Shown: positions 1 through 7,066 of the stretch, piece by piece
Layout of the letters: each line of letters begins with the position of its first letter
How positions within the stretch are numbered: the stretch's first letter is position 1
NCBI GenBank assembly: GCA_964626065.1
Contig: CAZVDE010000067.1
Coordinates: 1 to 7,474 of the forward strand
Origin: UBA3910 sp964626065
Lineage (GTDB): Bacteria > Bacillota > Limnochordia > Darwinibacteriales > Darwinibacteriaceae
Direction of reading: 5' to 3'
Length of the DNA stretch: 7,474 bases
Program-made: the position numbers and the translations under genes
The notes under the pieces: model-generated
The model's input: the letters and a program-made list of their open reading frames with translations, nothing else
Databases searched by the model: none
What the model was told of the DNA's origin: nothing

Positions 1-516
1 CTGGTGATAGATCTGCATGAAGCTTCCGCAATGTATCCTGTCGTTAATGTTATGGTTTCCCATGAAAACGCCATGGATGTGGCGGGAATGGCGGCAATGA
101 CCATGGATTTCGAAGAGAACGTTTATATCGGTGTAGAGGCTTCTCCGGAAGGACTTAGGGGATTTACCCACCGGGAGTTGGGTGACCATACGGGCGCCCG
201 CGTGATTTTAATGGAGACCGCTAATCCCATGATGGATTGGGTACGCGGCAAGACAACACAGGATCTTGTGTTGACCGGCCAGGATGAATTTTTGCTCATG
301 GCGGCGGAACGCGGTTTTGTCACCGTGCCTTACGACGAGACCGGGGTGCCCATTGCTGAACGGGTGGGCCGTCATTCTTCGGGGATACAGCAAATCTTGA
401 ACATGCTCTCGATGATGGATCCCGGCGCCATCATCAGCGTCCAAGAGGTACCTAAGCATAGAGAATTACAAGAAAACGGACTGGGCCATTACCTGTTAAA
501 TCCGGATCAGATTTAA
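1..516 (+). CDS. M14-like zinc deacylase (succinylglutamate desuccinylase/aspartoacylase type), C-terminal part
   Basis: The 5' end lies outside the window; the frame is open from base 1 and ends at TAA 514-516, leaving about 171 residues. The visible part starts at VIDLHEA, which resembles the segment holding the third zinc ligand (His) in M14-type AstE/AspA deacylases. About 65 residues on, VILMETANP offers a Glu at the position expected for the catalytic base. The HxxE motif that supplies the other two ligands would lie upstream and cannot be seen. Family members remove an acyl group or residue from an amide bond of an amino acid or peptide, usually in the cytosol. The AroM-family gene follows after 15 nt, so the two are probably co-transcribed. 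The GTG at base 4 is internal, not the start. The assignment comes from motif memory, and the exact substrate cannot be given. Confidence 0.6.
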   Translation: MVIDLHEASAMYPVVNVMVSHENAMDVAGMAAMTMDFEENVYIGVEASPEGLRGFTHRELGDHTGARVILMETANPMMDWVRGKTTQDLVLTGQDEFLLMAAERGFVTVPYDETGVPIAERVGRHSSGIQQILNMLSMMDPGAIISVQEVPKHRELQENGLGHYLLNPDQI

Positions 517-531
517 GCAAGGGGGCAGCAA

Positions 532-1230
532 ATGAATAAGGGAAAAAGGCTGGGATTCGTCACAATCGGGCAGGCGCCGAGGGATGATATGGTGCTGGGG
601 ATCATGCAAATAATCAACAAGCTGCATCCTGAACGAAGGATCGAGGTTACGCAAGACGGGGCCTTGGATGATCTGAGCACTGCCGAAATCGAGGAGTTAG
701 CACCTCTAAAGGAGGAGCGAGTCTTAGTAACCAAACTTGCAGGCGGGGAAGTTGTGCAAGTATCCGAGGCAAGGCTCGAGCCTTATATGCAGCATGCGGT
801 GGAACGGGCCTCGGCACGGGCCGAATTGGTTGTTTTGCTGTGCACCGGTTCATTTGCCTGCCTTCGTTCGCACGTGCCCTTAATTCACCCCGATCGCCTG
901 CTTCTTGACTTTTGTTTTTCAGCCTTAACGGAAGGGGTTTTAGGTGTAATAGTGCCTGATCAATCCCAAATAGAACAGCGTGGGCAGCTTTGGCGGCGAA
1001 TTCGATCCGCTAGGGCGGCACAAGTGGAGTTGAAGTTCACTGCGGCCTCGCCTTATACAGCGGATGGGGCTGTGGAAGATGCCGCGGCCTTTTTGGCAGA
1101 CTGCAATTTGCTTGCGCTCGATTGTATGGGCTACAGCGCTGTGGCCAAACAGAGAGCCGCAGCGGCACAGAAAAGCCCGGTTGTATTGGCCCGCTCAGTG
1201 GTGGCCTTAGCCGTCTCGGAGCTGATCTAG
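532..1230 (+). CDS. AroM family protein
   Basis: A 232-residue protein, close to the ~225 of E. coli AroM. The N-terminal FVTIGQAPRDD (residues 9-19) is typical of the family. GVLGVIVPDQSQ (about 135-146), LLALDCMGY (193-201) and the C-terminal VVLARSVVALAVSEL match AroM segments in order. AroM has no established reaction; the fold belongs with the Asp/Glu/hydantoin racemase superfamily. This copy has two cysteines, C104 in LLCTGSF and C198 in LDCMGY, placed like the paired catalytic cysteines of that superfamily. That makes a racemase- or isomerase-like activity conceivable, but this is inference. The ATG is preceded by AAGGGGG at 519-525. It follows the partial M14-type gene by 15 nt and a hairpin terminator lies 39 nt after its stop, so it is the last gene of its operon. 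The operon probably handles amino acids or small peptides. Confidence 0.85.
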   Translation: MNKGKRLGFVTIGQAPRDDMVLGIMQIINKLHPERRIEVTQDGALDDLSTAEIEELAPLKEERVLVTKLAGGEVVQVSEARLEPYMQHAVERASARAELVVLLCTGSFACLRSHVPLIHPDRLLLDFCFSALTEGVLGVIVPDQSQIEQRGQLWRRIRSARAAQVELKFTAASPYTADGAVEDAAAFLADCNLLALDCMGYSAVAKQRAAAAQKSPVVLARSVVALAVSELI

Positions 1231-1269
1231 ATTACGAAAACAAGAACCAAATATAGCTTTGTCCATTCG

Positions 1270-1300
1270 ACCCCGTGTTACAAAATGCGGGGTTGTTTGC
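1270..1300 (+). terminator. Rho-independent terminator after the AroM-family gene
   Basis: A 10-bp stem (bases 1270-1279 with 1284-1293, two G-T pairs next to the lower ACCCCG/CGGGGT block) closes a 4-nt ACAA loop. It is followed by a short T-rich run (TGTTTG). It lies 39 nt after the stop at 1230. The T-tract is interrupted, so termination may be incomplete. Confidence 0.65.
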
Positions 1301-1436
1301 CGTTTGGGTGCGATTAGATAGCAAACCATAGGGAGGCTAAGAAAGATCCGGAGATTGCACGGTTGCCATAAATAGGCAGGACATTGGCTTTAAATATGGA
1401 AATAATATGTAAAACGGAGATTGGAGGGGGGTTGCC

Positions 1437-2303
1437 ATGAACCGCGTCCACCTGGCGGTCGTATTTGCGGCCGATGCTCATCGGGGCCAATTTCGCAAAG
1501 GAAAAGCCATCCCTTATATCTTACACCCCATGGAGGCTGCGGCCATTGCGGCGGGTATGACGGATGACCCCGAGATCATTGTCGCTGCACTGCTGCACGA
1601 CACTATAGAGGATGCCGGGGTTTCGGCAGAAGAGATTGCCGCTGAATTTGGCCCGCGTGTGGCCTTGCTTGTGCAGGCGGTAAGCGAAGAAAAACGGGAG
1701 TCGCTGCCCGCCCAAGAAACTTGGCGCATCCGCAAGGAGGAAACAGTTGCTGCCCTGCACAGGCAGGAGGATCGGGCGGTGAAAATGCTGGTAGTCGCGG
1801 ATAAGCTTTCCAACATTCGGGCCCTCTACCAAGACCACCGGTCTTTGGGCAGCGAGCTTTGGAAACGCTTCAACCAAAAGGATCCTATGATGCATGCTTG
1901 GTATTACCGGGCCATAGCCGAGGCCACCGCTGAACTGAAAGAATATCCCGCTTGGCAGGAATACTGCACTTTGGTGGAAAAGGTCTTCGCACCTTATACC
2001 CATGAAAAAGATGATGCCCGCGGTTCGGCCGCGGCGCTCGAGGAGTTTGAGGAAAATTGGCGTAAAGTGGGCCGTGGTTATCGGGCCGTTGTGGGCGACT
2101 ACGAGCTGACCGCTAAGCCAACCAGATTGGCGGTGCCGCCCACAGTTAGCTTGCGGGACATTATCAAGCGGGGAGGCCGCCCCATAGGCTGGGAATGGGA
2201 GTTTAAGGATACAAAATTCAAAATTACGTTTGGCGGTTATGCCCTGTCTTTAGATGAGGCGGTGCAAAGCCTGAAGAGACAACTGCTGATCTTCACAAAG
2301 TAA
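1437..2303 (+). CDS. Stand-alone RelA/SpoT-type HD hydrolase (MESH1/small alarmone hydrolase-like) with C-terminal extension
   Basis: A 288-residue protein. Residues 1-190 form an HD domain of the RelA/SpoT hydrolase kind: AHRGQFRKG (14-22), YILHP with H30, ALLHDTIEDAG with H54, D55, E58 and D59, and VADKLSNIRAL with D122. These supply the expected Mn2+ ligands (H30, H54, D55, D122) and the catalytic Glu-Asp pair. Such enzymes remove the 3'-pyrophosphate of (p)ppGpp in the cytosol. No synthetase, TGS or ACT domain follows, so it is a small alarmone hydrolase-like protein rather than a Rel. Some relatives act on other nucleotides, so the substrate is inferred. About 95 further residues (from roughly 195) form a tail I do not recognise, with WEWEFKD and ITFGGYALSLDEAVQSL. 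The start is fixed by GGAGGGGG at 1423-1430, six bases before ATG. It probably has its own promoter in 1301-1420, but no convincing one is visible. Confidence 0.85.
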   Translation: MNRVHLAVVFAADAHRGQFRKGKAIPYILHPMEAAAIAAGMTDDPEIIVAALLHDTIEDAGVSAEEIAAEFGPRVALLVQAVSEEKRESLPAQETWRIRKEETVAALHRQEDRAVKMLVVADKLSNIRALYQDHRSLGSELWKRFNQKDPMMHAWYYRAIAEATAELKEYPAWQEYCTLVEKVFAPYTHEKDDARGSAAALEEFEENWRKVGRGYRAVVGDYELTAKPTRLAVPPTVSLRDIIKRGGRPIGWEWEFKDTKFKITFGGYALSLDEAVQSLKRQLLIFTK

Positions 2304-2391
2304 CGGCGTCGTGACAAAGAACGTGGCTTAGGCAGGAATTAGCTATGGTCGAACCGAAAGATCCAGAGGCTTTGTTTGAAATCCTACAGCC

Positions 2392-2398
2392 AAGGGGG
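2392..2398 (+). promoter_or_regulatory. Ribosome binding site that sets the chemoreceptor start
   Basis: AAGGGGG lies seven bases before ATG 2406. The frame is also open upstream to a TTG at 2376, but that codon has no such site, so the ATG is preferred. Confidence 0.7.
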
Positions 2399-2405
2399 AA
2401 ATCAA

Positions 2406-3983
2406 ATGTTCCGGAATATGAAACTATCTTTCAAGCTTGGGCTTGGTTTTGCATTAGTACTTATATTAAGTACGGTGGCTACCGTGAGTGGCTTGATCTA
2501 TCTAAACAGCGCCGCCGATTCTACGCGGCAGTTGTACGAACACCCCTACACGGTACATACGGAAATCTTGAAAACTCAAGGCAACATTATCGCGATTGAT
2601 AGGCATATGAAGGACATCGCCTTAACAACTGACAGCACAGCGGTGCAGGAGTTGACTGTCGCAATCGATGGGCTCGAACAGGATATCTTTGCGGCGTTCG
2701 ATCTGCTTTATGAACGGTTTAGGGGCGATCAGGCGCTGTTGGACAGCGCCTTACAGGCGGTGCGGGATTGGAAAGTGGTGCGAGACGAAATTTTGCACCT
2801 GGAAAATGCCGGCCTGAAAGAACAGGCCGATGCACTGCAGAAAAGTGCGGGGGCAGAGCAGGTTCAGCTGATAGAACAGCGCATCCAAGCAGTTGTTGAT
2901 CTTGCCCGGGATAGCGCCGGCCGGTTCAATGTGGAGGCGGCGCAGGACGCAAACAATGCTAGGGCCTTGGTGTTGATAATCTTGGCCGTTGCTTACGTTA
3001 TGGCCATTTTGGCCGGTTTAATCATTACCAGGAGTATCACACGGCCCTTAGGCGCCCTATTATCCTTCGCCCACGAACTCGGTGATGGAAACCTGACGAT
3101 TGCGGATGCCGATTACAAAAGTCGGGACGAACTTGGAGTGCTCACCCAGGCCATGAACGGCCTAAAACGAGATTGGCGAGATCTTGTTACTAGGGCAACT
3201 AGTTCGGCCGGCGAGGTCAGCGCTTCTTCCGAACAAATGTCAGCGGTGGCCCAGCAGAGCAGTGCATCGGTGGGCGAACTGGCAGGTGCAGCCAACGAAT
3301 TCGCGAATGCTGTTGATCGCCTTAATAATAACGCGCATAGAATGTCCGATTCCGCCGGAAAGACAAGCGAGCTTTCCCGGCAGGGGGCGGTGGAGATTGA
3401 TCGCTCCATTAAAACCATGAGTGAAATAAATGAGGTTGTGACCGAACTGGCACGGGAGATTAGAGATTTAGGCAGGCAATCGGAAGAAATAGGCCACATA
3501 GTAACTTTAATTACGGGTATCGCGGAACAGACTAACCTCTTGGCCTTAAATGCCGCTATCGAGGCTGCAAGGGTGGGTGAACAGGGCAGGGGCTTTGCGG
3601 TTGTGGCGGAAGAGGTCCGCAGCCTGGCGGAACAATCTAGGCGGGCCGCGGATGAGATTACTCAGCTTATACAAGCGATCAGAAACTCGGCCCAAAACTC
3701 AGTCCAGCGCACCGATGTCGGTGCTGAAAAGGTGAAAGAGGGTATGCAGGTGGTCACCGCCGGGGGGGACATGTTTGCCGGTATAACCCGCACTATCGAA
3801 GAACTCGTCCAAGAAATCACCGAGGTGGCCTCCGCCAGCCAGCAACTGGCCGCGGGGGCGGAAGAAATCAGCGCTACAACAGAAGAACAGTCCGCTTCGG
3901 CCCAGCAGATGGCCAGCTCATCGGCGGAAGTTGCCAACGCGGCTGCTGCGGTTGATGCTCAATTGAGAAGACTAAGGCTGTAG
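2406..3983 (+). CDS. Methyl-accepting chemotaxis protein (4HB sensor, HAMP, signalling domain)
   Basis: A 525-residue transmembrane chemoreceptor. Layout: a short basic N-terminus, TM1 (about 11-33), an extracytoplasmic helical 4HB_MCP-type sensor (about 34-185, with LYEHPYTV and the family-typical RHMKDIAL), TM2 (about 187-208), a HAMP linker starting RSITRPLG (209-261), then a long coiled-coil signalling domain. The hairpin tip is textbook: IAEQTNLLALNAAIEAAR from residue 372, then VGEQGRGFAVVAEEVR and SLAEQS, which contact CheA and CheW. The protein senses a ligand outside the membrane and controls CheA autophosphorylation, biasing flagellar rotation. The ligand cannot be read from the sequence. 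The C-terminus (LRRLRL) has no CheR/CheB-tethering pentapeptide. It is a single-gene unit closed by the terminator at 4002. No other che or flagellar gene lies in the window, so it is an orphan receptor. Confidence 0.95.
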   Translation: MFRNMKLSFKLGLGFALVLILSTVATVSGLIYLNSAADSTRQLYEHPYTVHTEILKTQGNIIAIDRHMKDIALTTDSTAVQELTVAIDGLEQDIFAAFDLLYERFRGDQALLDSALQAVRDWKVVRDEILHLENAGLKEQADALQKSAGAEQVQLIEQRIQAVVDLARDSAGRFNVEAAQDANNARALVLIILAVAYVMAILAGLIITRSITRPLGALLSFAHELGDGNLTIADADYKSRDELGVLTQAMNGLKRDWRDLVTRATSSAGEVSASSEQMSAVAQQSSASVGELAGAANEFANAVDRLNNNAHRMSDSAGKTSELSRQGAVEIDRSIKTMSEINEVVTELAREIRDLGRQSEEIGHIVTLITGIAEQTNLLALNAAIEAARVGEQGRGFAVVAEEVRSLAEQSRRAADEITQLIQAIRNSAQNSVQRTDVGAEKVKEGMQVVTAGGDMFAGITRTIEELVQEITEVASASQQLAAGAEEISATTEEQSASAQQMASSSAEVANAAAAVDAQLRRLRL

Positions 3984-4001
3984 TCAAACGGCTTTGAAAT
4001 A

Positions 4002-4034
4002 AAACCCCCGGGAACTCGCCCGGGGGTTTAGTTT
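4002..4034. terminator. Bidirectional rho-independent terminator between convergent units
   Basis: A perfect 11-bp stem, AAACCCCCGGG (4002-4012) and CCCGGGGGTTT (4019-4029), with a six-base loop. On the plus strand TTT then AGTTTTG follows and ends the chemoreceptor mRNA. On the minus strand the hairpin is followed by TTTTATTT and ends the operon whose last stop is at 4048. One hairpin serves both strands. Confidence 0.9.
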
Positions 4035-4047
4035 TGCAGACAACGTT

Positions 4048-4569
4048 CTATCCTACCGTTGTGATCGGTATATCCACATTGTGCCTTGCGGGGCACAATC
4101 TCATAAACACCTGCTGCTCGGCAATTAGTTTCGCTTTGAGTTCGATTGTCAGCTCTTCGCTGAAAGTATCCGCATCGGTATCTAGGATAAGGGTATCCCT
4201 TGCGCCGGTGTAGACAATATGGCAGTTCAATTGTTCCGGTGTCAGTCCCAAGATGCTTAAGATTTCTGCGTTGCATTTGCGGTAGTCCGCCCCGAAGGAT
4301 AACCGTTCCATGAATTCCAGCGGGAATATCTCGCCCGTTGGGGTGGTCAGCTGCAATTCTTTCTGTACGATGAAGAGTGGTTCAATCACGAATGTTCCGT
4401 CCAATAAAATGAACACATCGCATTGGGATAGGGTGACCGTGACCGTACCTGCTAAGGTGCTGCCGGCCGGGGCATCAAACCCAAGGGGGACATCTATTTC
4501 AGTGTGAAAGAAGTAGAATATCTCATCGCAGAGCACTACGTCTGTTCTGATCTTCTCACAAAAACCCAC
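4048..4569 (-). CDS. Six-cysteine beta-rich domain protein, diverged free copy (copy C)
   Basis: A 173-residue protein made only of the domain shared with gene A and with the C-terminus of the FG-GAP protein. It keeps the shared marks: MGFCEK, LCDEIFY, a TVTV strand followed by QC, VQKEL, IPLEF-like FPLEF, YRKC, LNCHIV, EELTI, and a closing LCPARHNVDI. All six cysteines of the other copies are present. It differs in having FFHTEIDVPLG where the others have IEDDEF.IPIG, and it lacks the PSTxDPxTGxxLKDAT loop before EELTI. The sequence is strand-rich with no signal peptide and no membrane helix. I do not recognise the family and no enzymatic motif is visible. The start is GTG, chosen for homology to MGFCEK and an AAAGGA site. 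It lies 25 nt after the FG-GAP gene and is the last gene of the operon. Confidence 0.8.
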   Translation of the reverse strand: MGFCEKIRTDVVLCDEIFYFFHTEIDVPLGFDAPAGSTLAGTVTVTLSQCDVFILLDGTFVIEPLFIVQKELQLTTPTGEIFPLEFMERLSFGADYRKCNAEILSILGLTPEQLNCHIVYTGARDTLILDTDADTFSEELTIELKAKLIAEQQVFMRLCPARHNVDIPITTVG

Positions 4570-4578
4570 GTGATTCAG

Positions 4579-4584
4579 TCCTTT
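4579..4584 (-). promoter_or_regulatory. Ribosome binding site for the GTG start of copy C
   Basis: Minus-strand AAAGGA lies nine bases before GTG 4569. It decides the non-ATG start, which also gives the same V/M-GFCEK N-terminus as gene A. Confidence 0.6.
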
Positions 4585-4594
4585 CTCTTAGATT

Positions 4595-6473
4595 TTAAGG
4601 CCCCACTACAGGAGGAACCGCAACAACATCAATGTCCACCCCATGCCTCGGTGAGCAGCCCTGCATAATCAGCTGTCTTTCCTGGATGAGTTTAAGCTTG
4701 AGCATGATTGTGAGTTCTTCATCGAAGGTGGCATCTTTAAGCAGTGCCCCCGTATTCGGATCGGTAGTGGACGGATTTAAAGTTACAATGTCAGTGCCGG
4801 CGATGCTGACGATATGGCATTCCAACCCGACCAAGAAATCAGGATCAATTGCCTGCATCTGAAGGGGGAAGCATTTTCTAAACGCGATTGATCTGGCTAA
4901 ACGGAAACCGAATTCCAACGGGATCAAACCTTCATCGGGTGTGATAATCGTTAATTCTTTCTGCACCATAAACACCAGTTCCGCCTCGAGTAGATTCAAG
5001 ACAAGATCCACAGCGGGTGTGCAATTCATAACGGTCACCGTGACGATGCCCTCTATTGTGCTTCCGGGCGGTACCACAATTTCGCCAATGGGGATATCAA
5101 ATTCGTCATCTTCAATATAGAAGATCTCATCGCAGATGACCCTATCCACCATTACTTTTTCACATTTTTGCACGCCTCTGCGTCCCGGTGGTGGCGGTGG
5201 CGGTTGAACTACCTGGAGAAAGGCATAGATGCTTCCGGAGTCTTCTCCGCCGAAGTTCGCCAGCCTGGCACCAACGAGTAAGTCTTGGAATCCGTCGTTG
5301 TTGAGATCTCCCGTTCTAATGCCGGAGCCAAACCTGTCACCGGCCTGTTCCCCAACTAACTTGAAATCGGCACCTGAGGCATCCTGGGGGAAGCCTTCAA
5401 GCACACCGTTGAGAAAGATATAGGCCGCTCCAACGTTATTGGTGGTCCCTACGTTATACCGAGGGGCGCCCACCAAAATATCGAGACCATTTGAGTTGTC
5501 TAAATTTGCAATGTGGCAGCTTTGGCCAAAGAAATCACCGGCGCTTTCTCCGTCGATTCTCCAATCCGCTGTGCCTGAGTTTGCCGGGAAAAATGGGGCG
5601 GTTGCTGAGCCGTTGTTGAAAAAGATAAATAATGCGCCTTGGTTTTGCGCCGTGCCCGGGTCAAAAAGGGGTGCCCCCGCAATTAAATCAAGATCGCCGT
5701 CTCCTCCTAAATCGCCAATGGCGATGCAGGAACCTAACTGCATACCTGCTTGGGAGCCGGTGATTGCCTGGCTCGCCGTGGTTATGCTTGTGGGGAATCC
5801 CCCGCTGCCGTTGTTTAGGAAAATAAAGATCGCCCCTGCAGAAACTAACGCCATTGATGGGGTGCGCAGCGGTGTGCCTACCACAAGATCGACAAAACCA
5901 TCGTTGTTAATATCAACGGGCACAATGTTTGTGCCAAATCCCTCGTCTGTGCCCGCCCCGNNNNNNNNNNNNNNNNNNNNNNNNNNNNNNNNNNNNNNNN
6001 NNNNNNNNNNNNNNNNNNNNNNNNNNNNNNNNNNNNNNNNNNNNNNNNNNNNNNNNNNNNAATACATATACACTGCCCGCATCAATTGCGGCGAAATCTG
6101 TACCTGGGGCACCAACTATTAGATCGGGCCGTCCATCACCGTTAATGTCGCCAATGGCCACGGAGGCTCCGAAAAAGTCTTGGGGGTTAGCACCCGTAAT
6201 AATAATGTCGGCGTTCGCCGCATCCAAGATCGGTGTACCATTAAAATTACCGTCACCGTCACCGAAGAAGACATAGACTTTACCAACATCTTCCCCATTT
6301 TCGGCAAATCCTGCGCCTACTATTAAATCAAGAAAACCATCATCGTTGATATCGGCAAGTTCCCCGGTCGCGCCAACGATCACCTCTCCGTCAACCTGGA
6401 TCGAATAGGCACCAAAGCGGTCACCGGCAGTTTCACCGTCAATTCTCTGTTCTTGTACAAAATTTATTGACAA
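4595..6473 (-). CDS. FG-GAP (integrin-alpha-like) beta-propeller protein with C-terminal six-cysteine domain, interrupted by assembly gap
   Basis: 137 residues are readable before the 100-N gap and 454 after it. The two parts are in different frames across the N run, but both are clearly the same protein. The N-terminal part holds FG-GAP blades: FG at the blade entry, a Ca2+-loop such as DINGDGRPD or DLNNDGFQD, then LIVGAP, then a GSVYVF-like strand. Six blades are visible, two before and four after the gap, spaced about 66-70 residues. One blade has a degenerate loop, DNSNG. After QVVQPPPPPPGRRG comes the ~180-residue six-cysteine domain (from C at 5164), about 72% identical to gene A. FG-GAP propellers usually mediate binding outside the cell, yet the N-terminus MSINFVQEQRIDG has no signal peptide. 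The start is TTG, supported by AAAGGAG nine bases upstream. It sits 32 nt after gene A and 25 nt before copy C. Its molecular role is unknown; a binding or structural protein is the best inference. Confidence 0.85.
4619..5164 (-). other. C-terminal six-cysteine domain of the FG-GAP protein (copy B)
   Basis: This segment runs from CEKVMVDRVICDEIFY to PRHGVDIDV. It aligns without gaps to residues 4-183 of gene A; by hand count about 130 of 180 positions are identical. The best-kept stretches are CDEIFYIEDDEF, MQAIDPDFL and KDATFDEELTI plus KLKLIQERQLIM. The least kept lies between the third cysteine and VFM.QKEL. The Pro-rich linker just before it marks the domain edge. Confidence 0.85.
5961..6060. 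other. Assembly gap of 100 N inside the FG-GAP coding region
   Basis: Exactly 100 N is a common placeholder for a gap of unknown size. The codon before the gap reads TTN and the one after ends in C, so the true missing length must be divisible by three if the gene is intact; 100 is not. By blade spacing, about 75 nt are missing if no whole blade is lost, or about 280 nt if one blade is missing. Confidence 0.9.
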
Positions 6474-6482
6474 ATCGTGTCA

Positions 6483-6489
6483 CTCCTTT
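6483..6489 (-). promoter_or_regulatory. Ribosome binding site for the TTG start of the FG-GAP gene
   Basis: Minus-strand AAAGGAG lies nine bases before TTG 6473. No in-frame ATG or GTG is better placed; the GTG in the same stretch is out of frame. Confidence 0.65.
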
Positions 6490-6505
6490 CTAATTTTTCC
6501 GTGTT

Positions 6506-7066
6506 TTAAATGGTTTCGACATCGATATCCACCCCGTGTCTTGGATCGCAGAGGGCCATGATCAACTGCCGTTCTTGGATTAATTTCAGCTTGAGCAGAA
6601 TCGTGAGTTCTTCATCGAACGTGGCATCTTTAAGAAATTCGCCCGTAATGGGATCAGGGGTGGAGGGGTGTAAGGTTACGATATCTGTTCCGTTGACAAA
6701 GACCACGTGGCATTCCAGATCGGTGAGAAAATCGGGATCAATTGCTTGCATTTCCAAAGGTGTGCATTTGCGGAACTCCACTGTTCGTTCCAATCTGAAG
6801 CCAAATTCTAGGGGGATGTCCGGGCCGGCCGGGGTCTCTATAGTCAATTCTTTTTGGATCATAAACACAACATCTGCTAAGAACGCGTTGGCCTCAAAGT
6901 CAATTCTTGGACTGCACTGCAGGACCGTTACCGTCACAACGCCGGTAATGGTGCTGTCGGTGGGAACTCGTATTTCCCCAATTGGAATCGCGAATTCATC
7001 GTCTTCAATATAGAAAATCTCGTCGCAGAGCACGCGGGGTACTTTAATCTTTTCACAAAAACCCAT
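6506..7066 (-). CDS. Six-cysteine beta-rich domain protein, free copy (copy A)
   Basis: A 186-residue protein consisting of one copy of the domain found at the C-terminus of the FG-GAP protein. Cysteines are at 4, 14, 51, 101, 119 and 173, all matched in the other two copies. Other conserved marks are CDEIFYIEDDEF (14-25), GVVTVTV (42-48), IQKELTI (70-76), IPLEFGFRL (84-92), EFRKC (97-101), LECHVV (117-122), DEELTI (151-156) and PRHGVDIDV (175-183). It is rich in alternating beta-strand patterns, acidic, and without signal peptide or membrane segment. I do not recognise the family. A distant likeness to the strand-rich SPOCS/DUF3794 spore-coat domain crossed my mind but cannot be shown here. 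The ATG at 7066 is chosen because AAAGGAG lies eight bases upstream and copy C starts with the same residues; an in-frame ATG at 7120 lacks this. It is first of three genes; a weak -10-like TATAGA at 7112-7117 lacks a good -35. Confidence 0.85.
   Translation of the reverse strand: MGFCEKIKVPRVLCDEIFYIEDDEFAIPIGEIRVPTDSTITGVVTVTVLQCSPRIDFEANAFLADVVFMIQKELTIETPAGPDIPLEFGFRLERTVEFRKCTPLEMQAIDPDFLTDLECHVVFVNGTDIVTLHPSTPDPITGEFLKDATFDEELTILLKLKLIQERQLIMALCDPRHGVDIDVETI

Noticed and set aside
1295..1326. Inverted repeat GTTTGC ... GCAAAC after the AroM terminator
   Set aside because: Six-base arms with a 20-base spacer are expected by chance; no operator logic is evident.
1384..1411. Possible promoter TTGGCT ... 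TATGTA before the HD hydrolase
   Set aside because: The -10 matches the consensus poorly, so it is not reported as a site.
1521..2003. 160-codon minus-strand open frame inside the HD hydrolase gene
   Set aside because: Antisense of a gene with complete HD motifs; the product shows no family features.
2345..2599. 84-codon plus-strand open frame overlapping the chemoreceptor start
   Set aside because: It overlaps TM1 and the sensor of a certain chemoreceptor in another frame, has no ribosome site and no recognisable protein features.
5439..6122. Long plus-strand open frame opposite the FG-GAP gene
   Set aside because: It runs through the N gap and is the antisense of the repetitive propeller codons; the minus strand carries clear FG-GAP motifs.
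6510..7013. 167-codon plus-strand open frame opposite gene A
   Set aside because: Antisense shadow; the minus-strand product matches two paralogs in the same window.
4048..7066. Repeated domain copies as a mobile element or CRISPR-like array
   Set aside because: The repeats are protein-domain paralogs in coding frame; no transposase, terminal inverted repeats, or regular short repeats and spacers are present.
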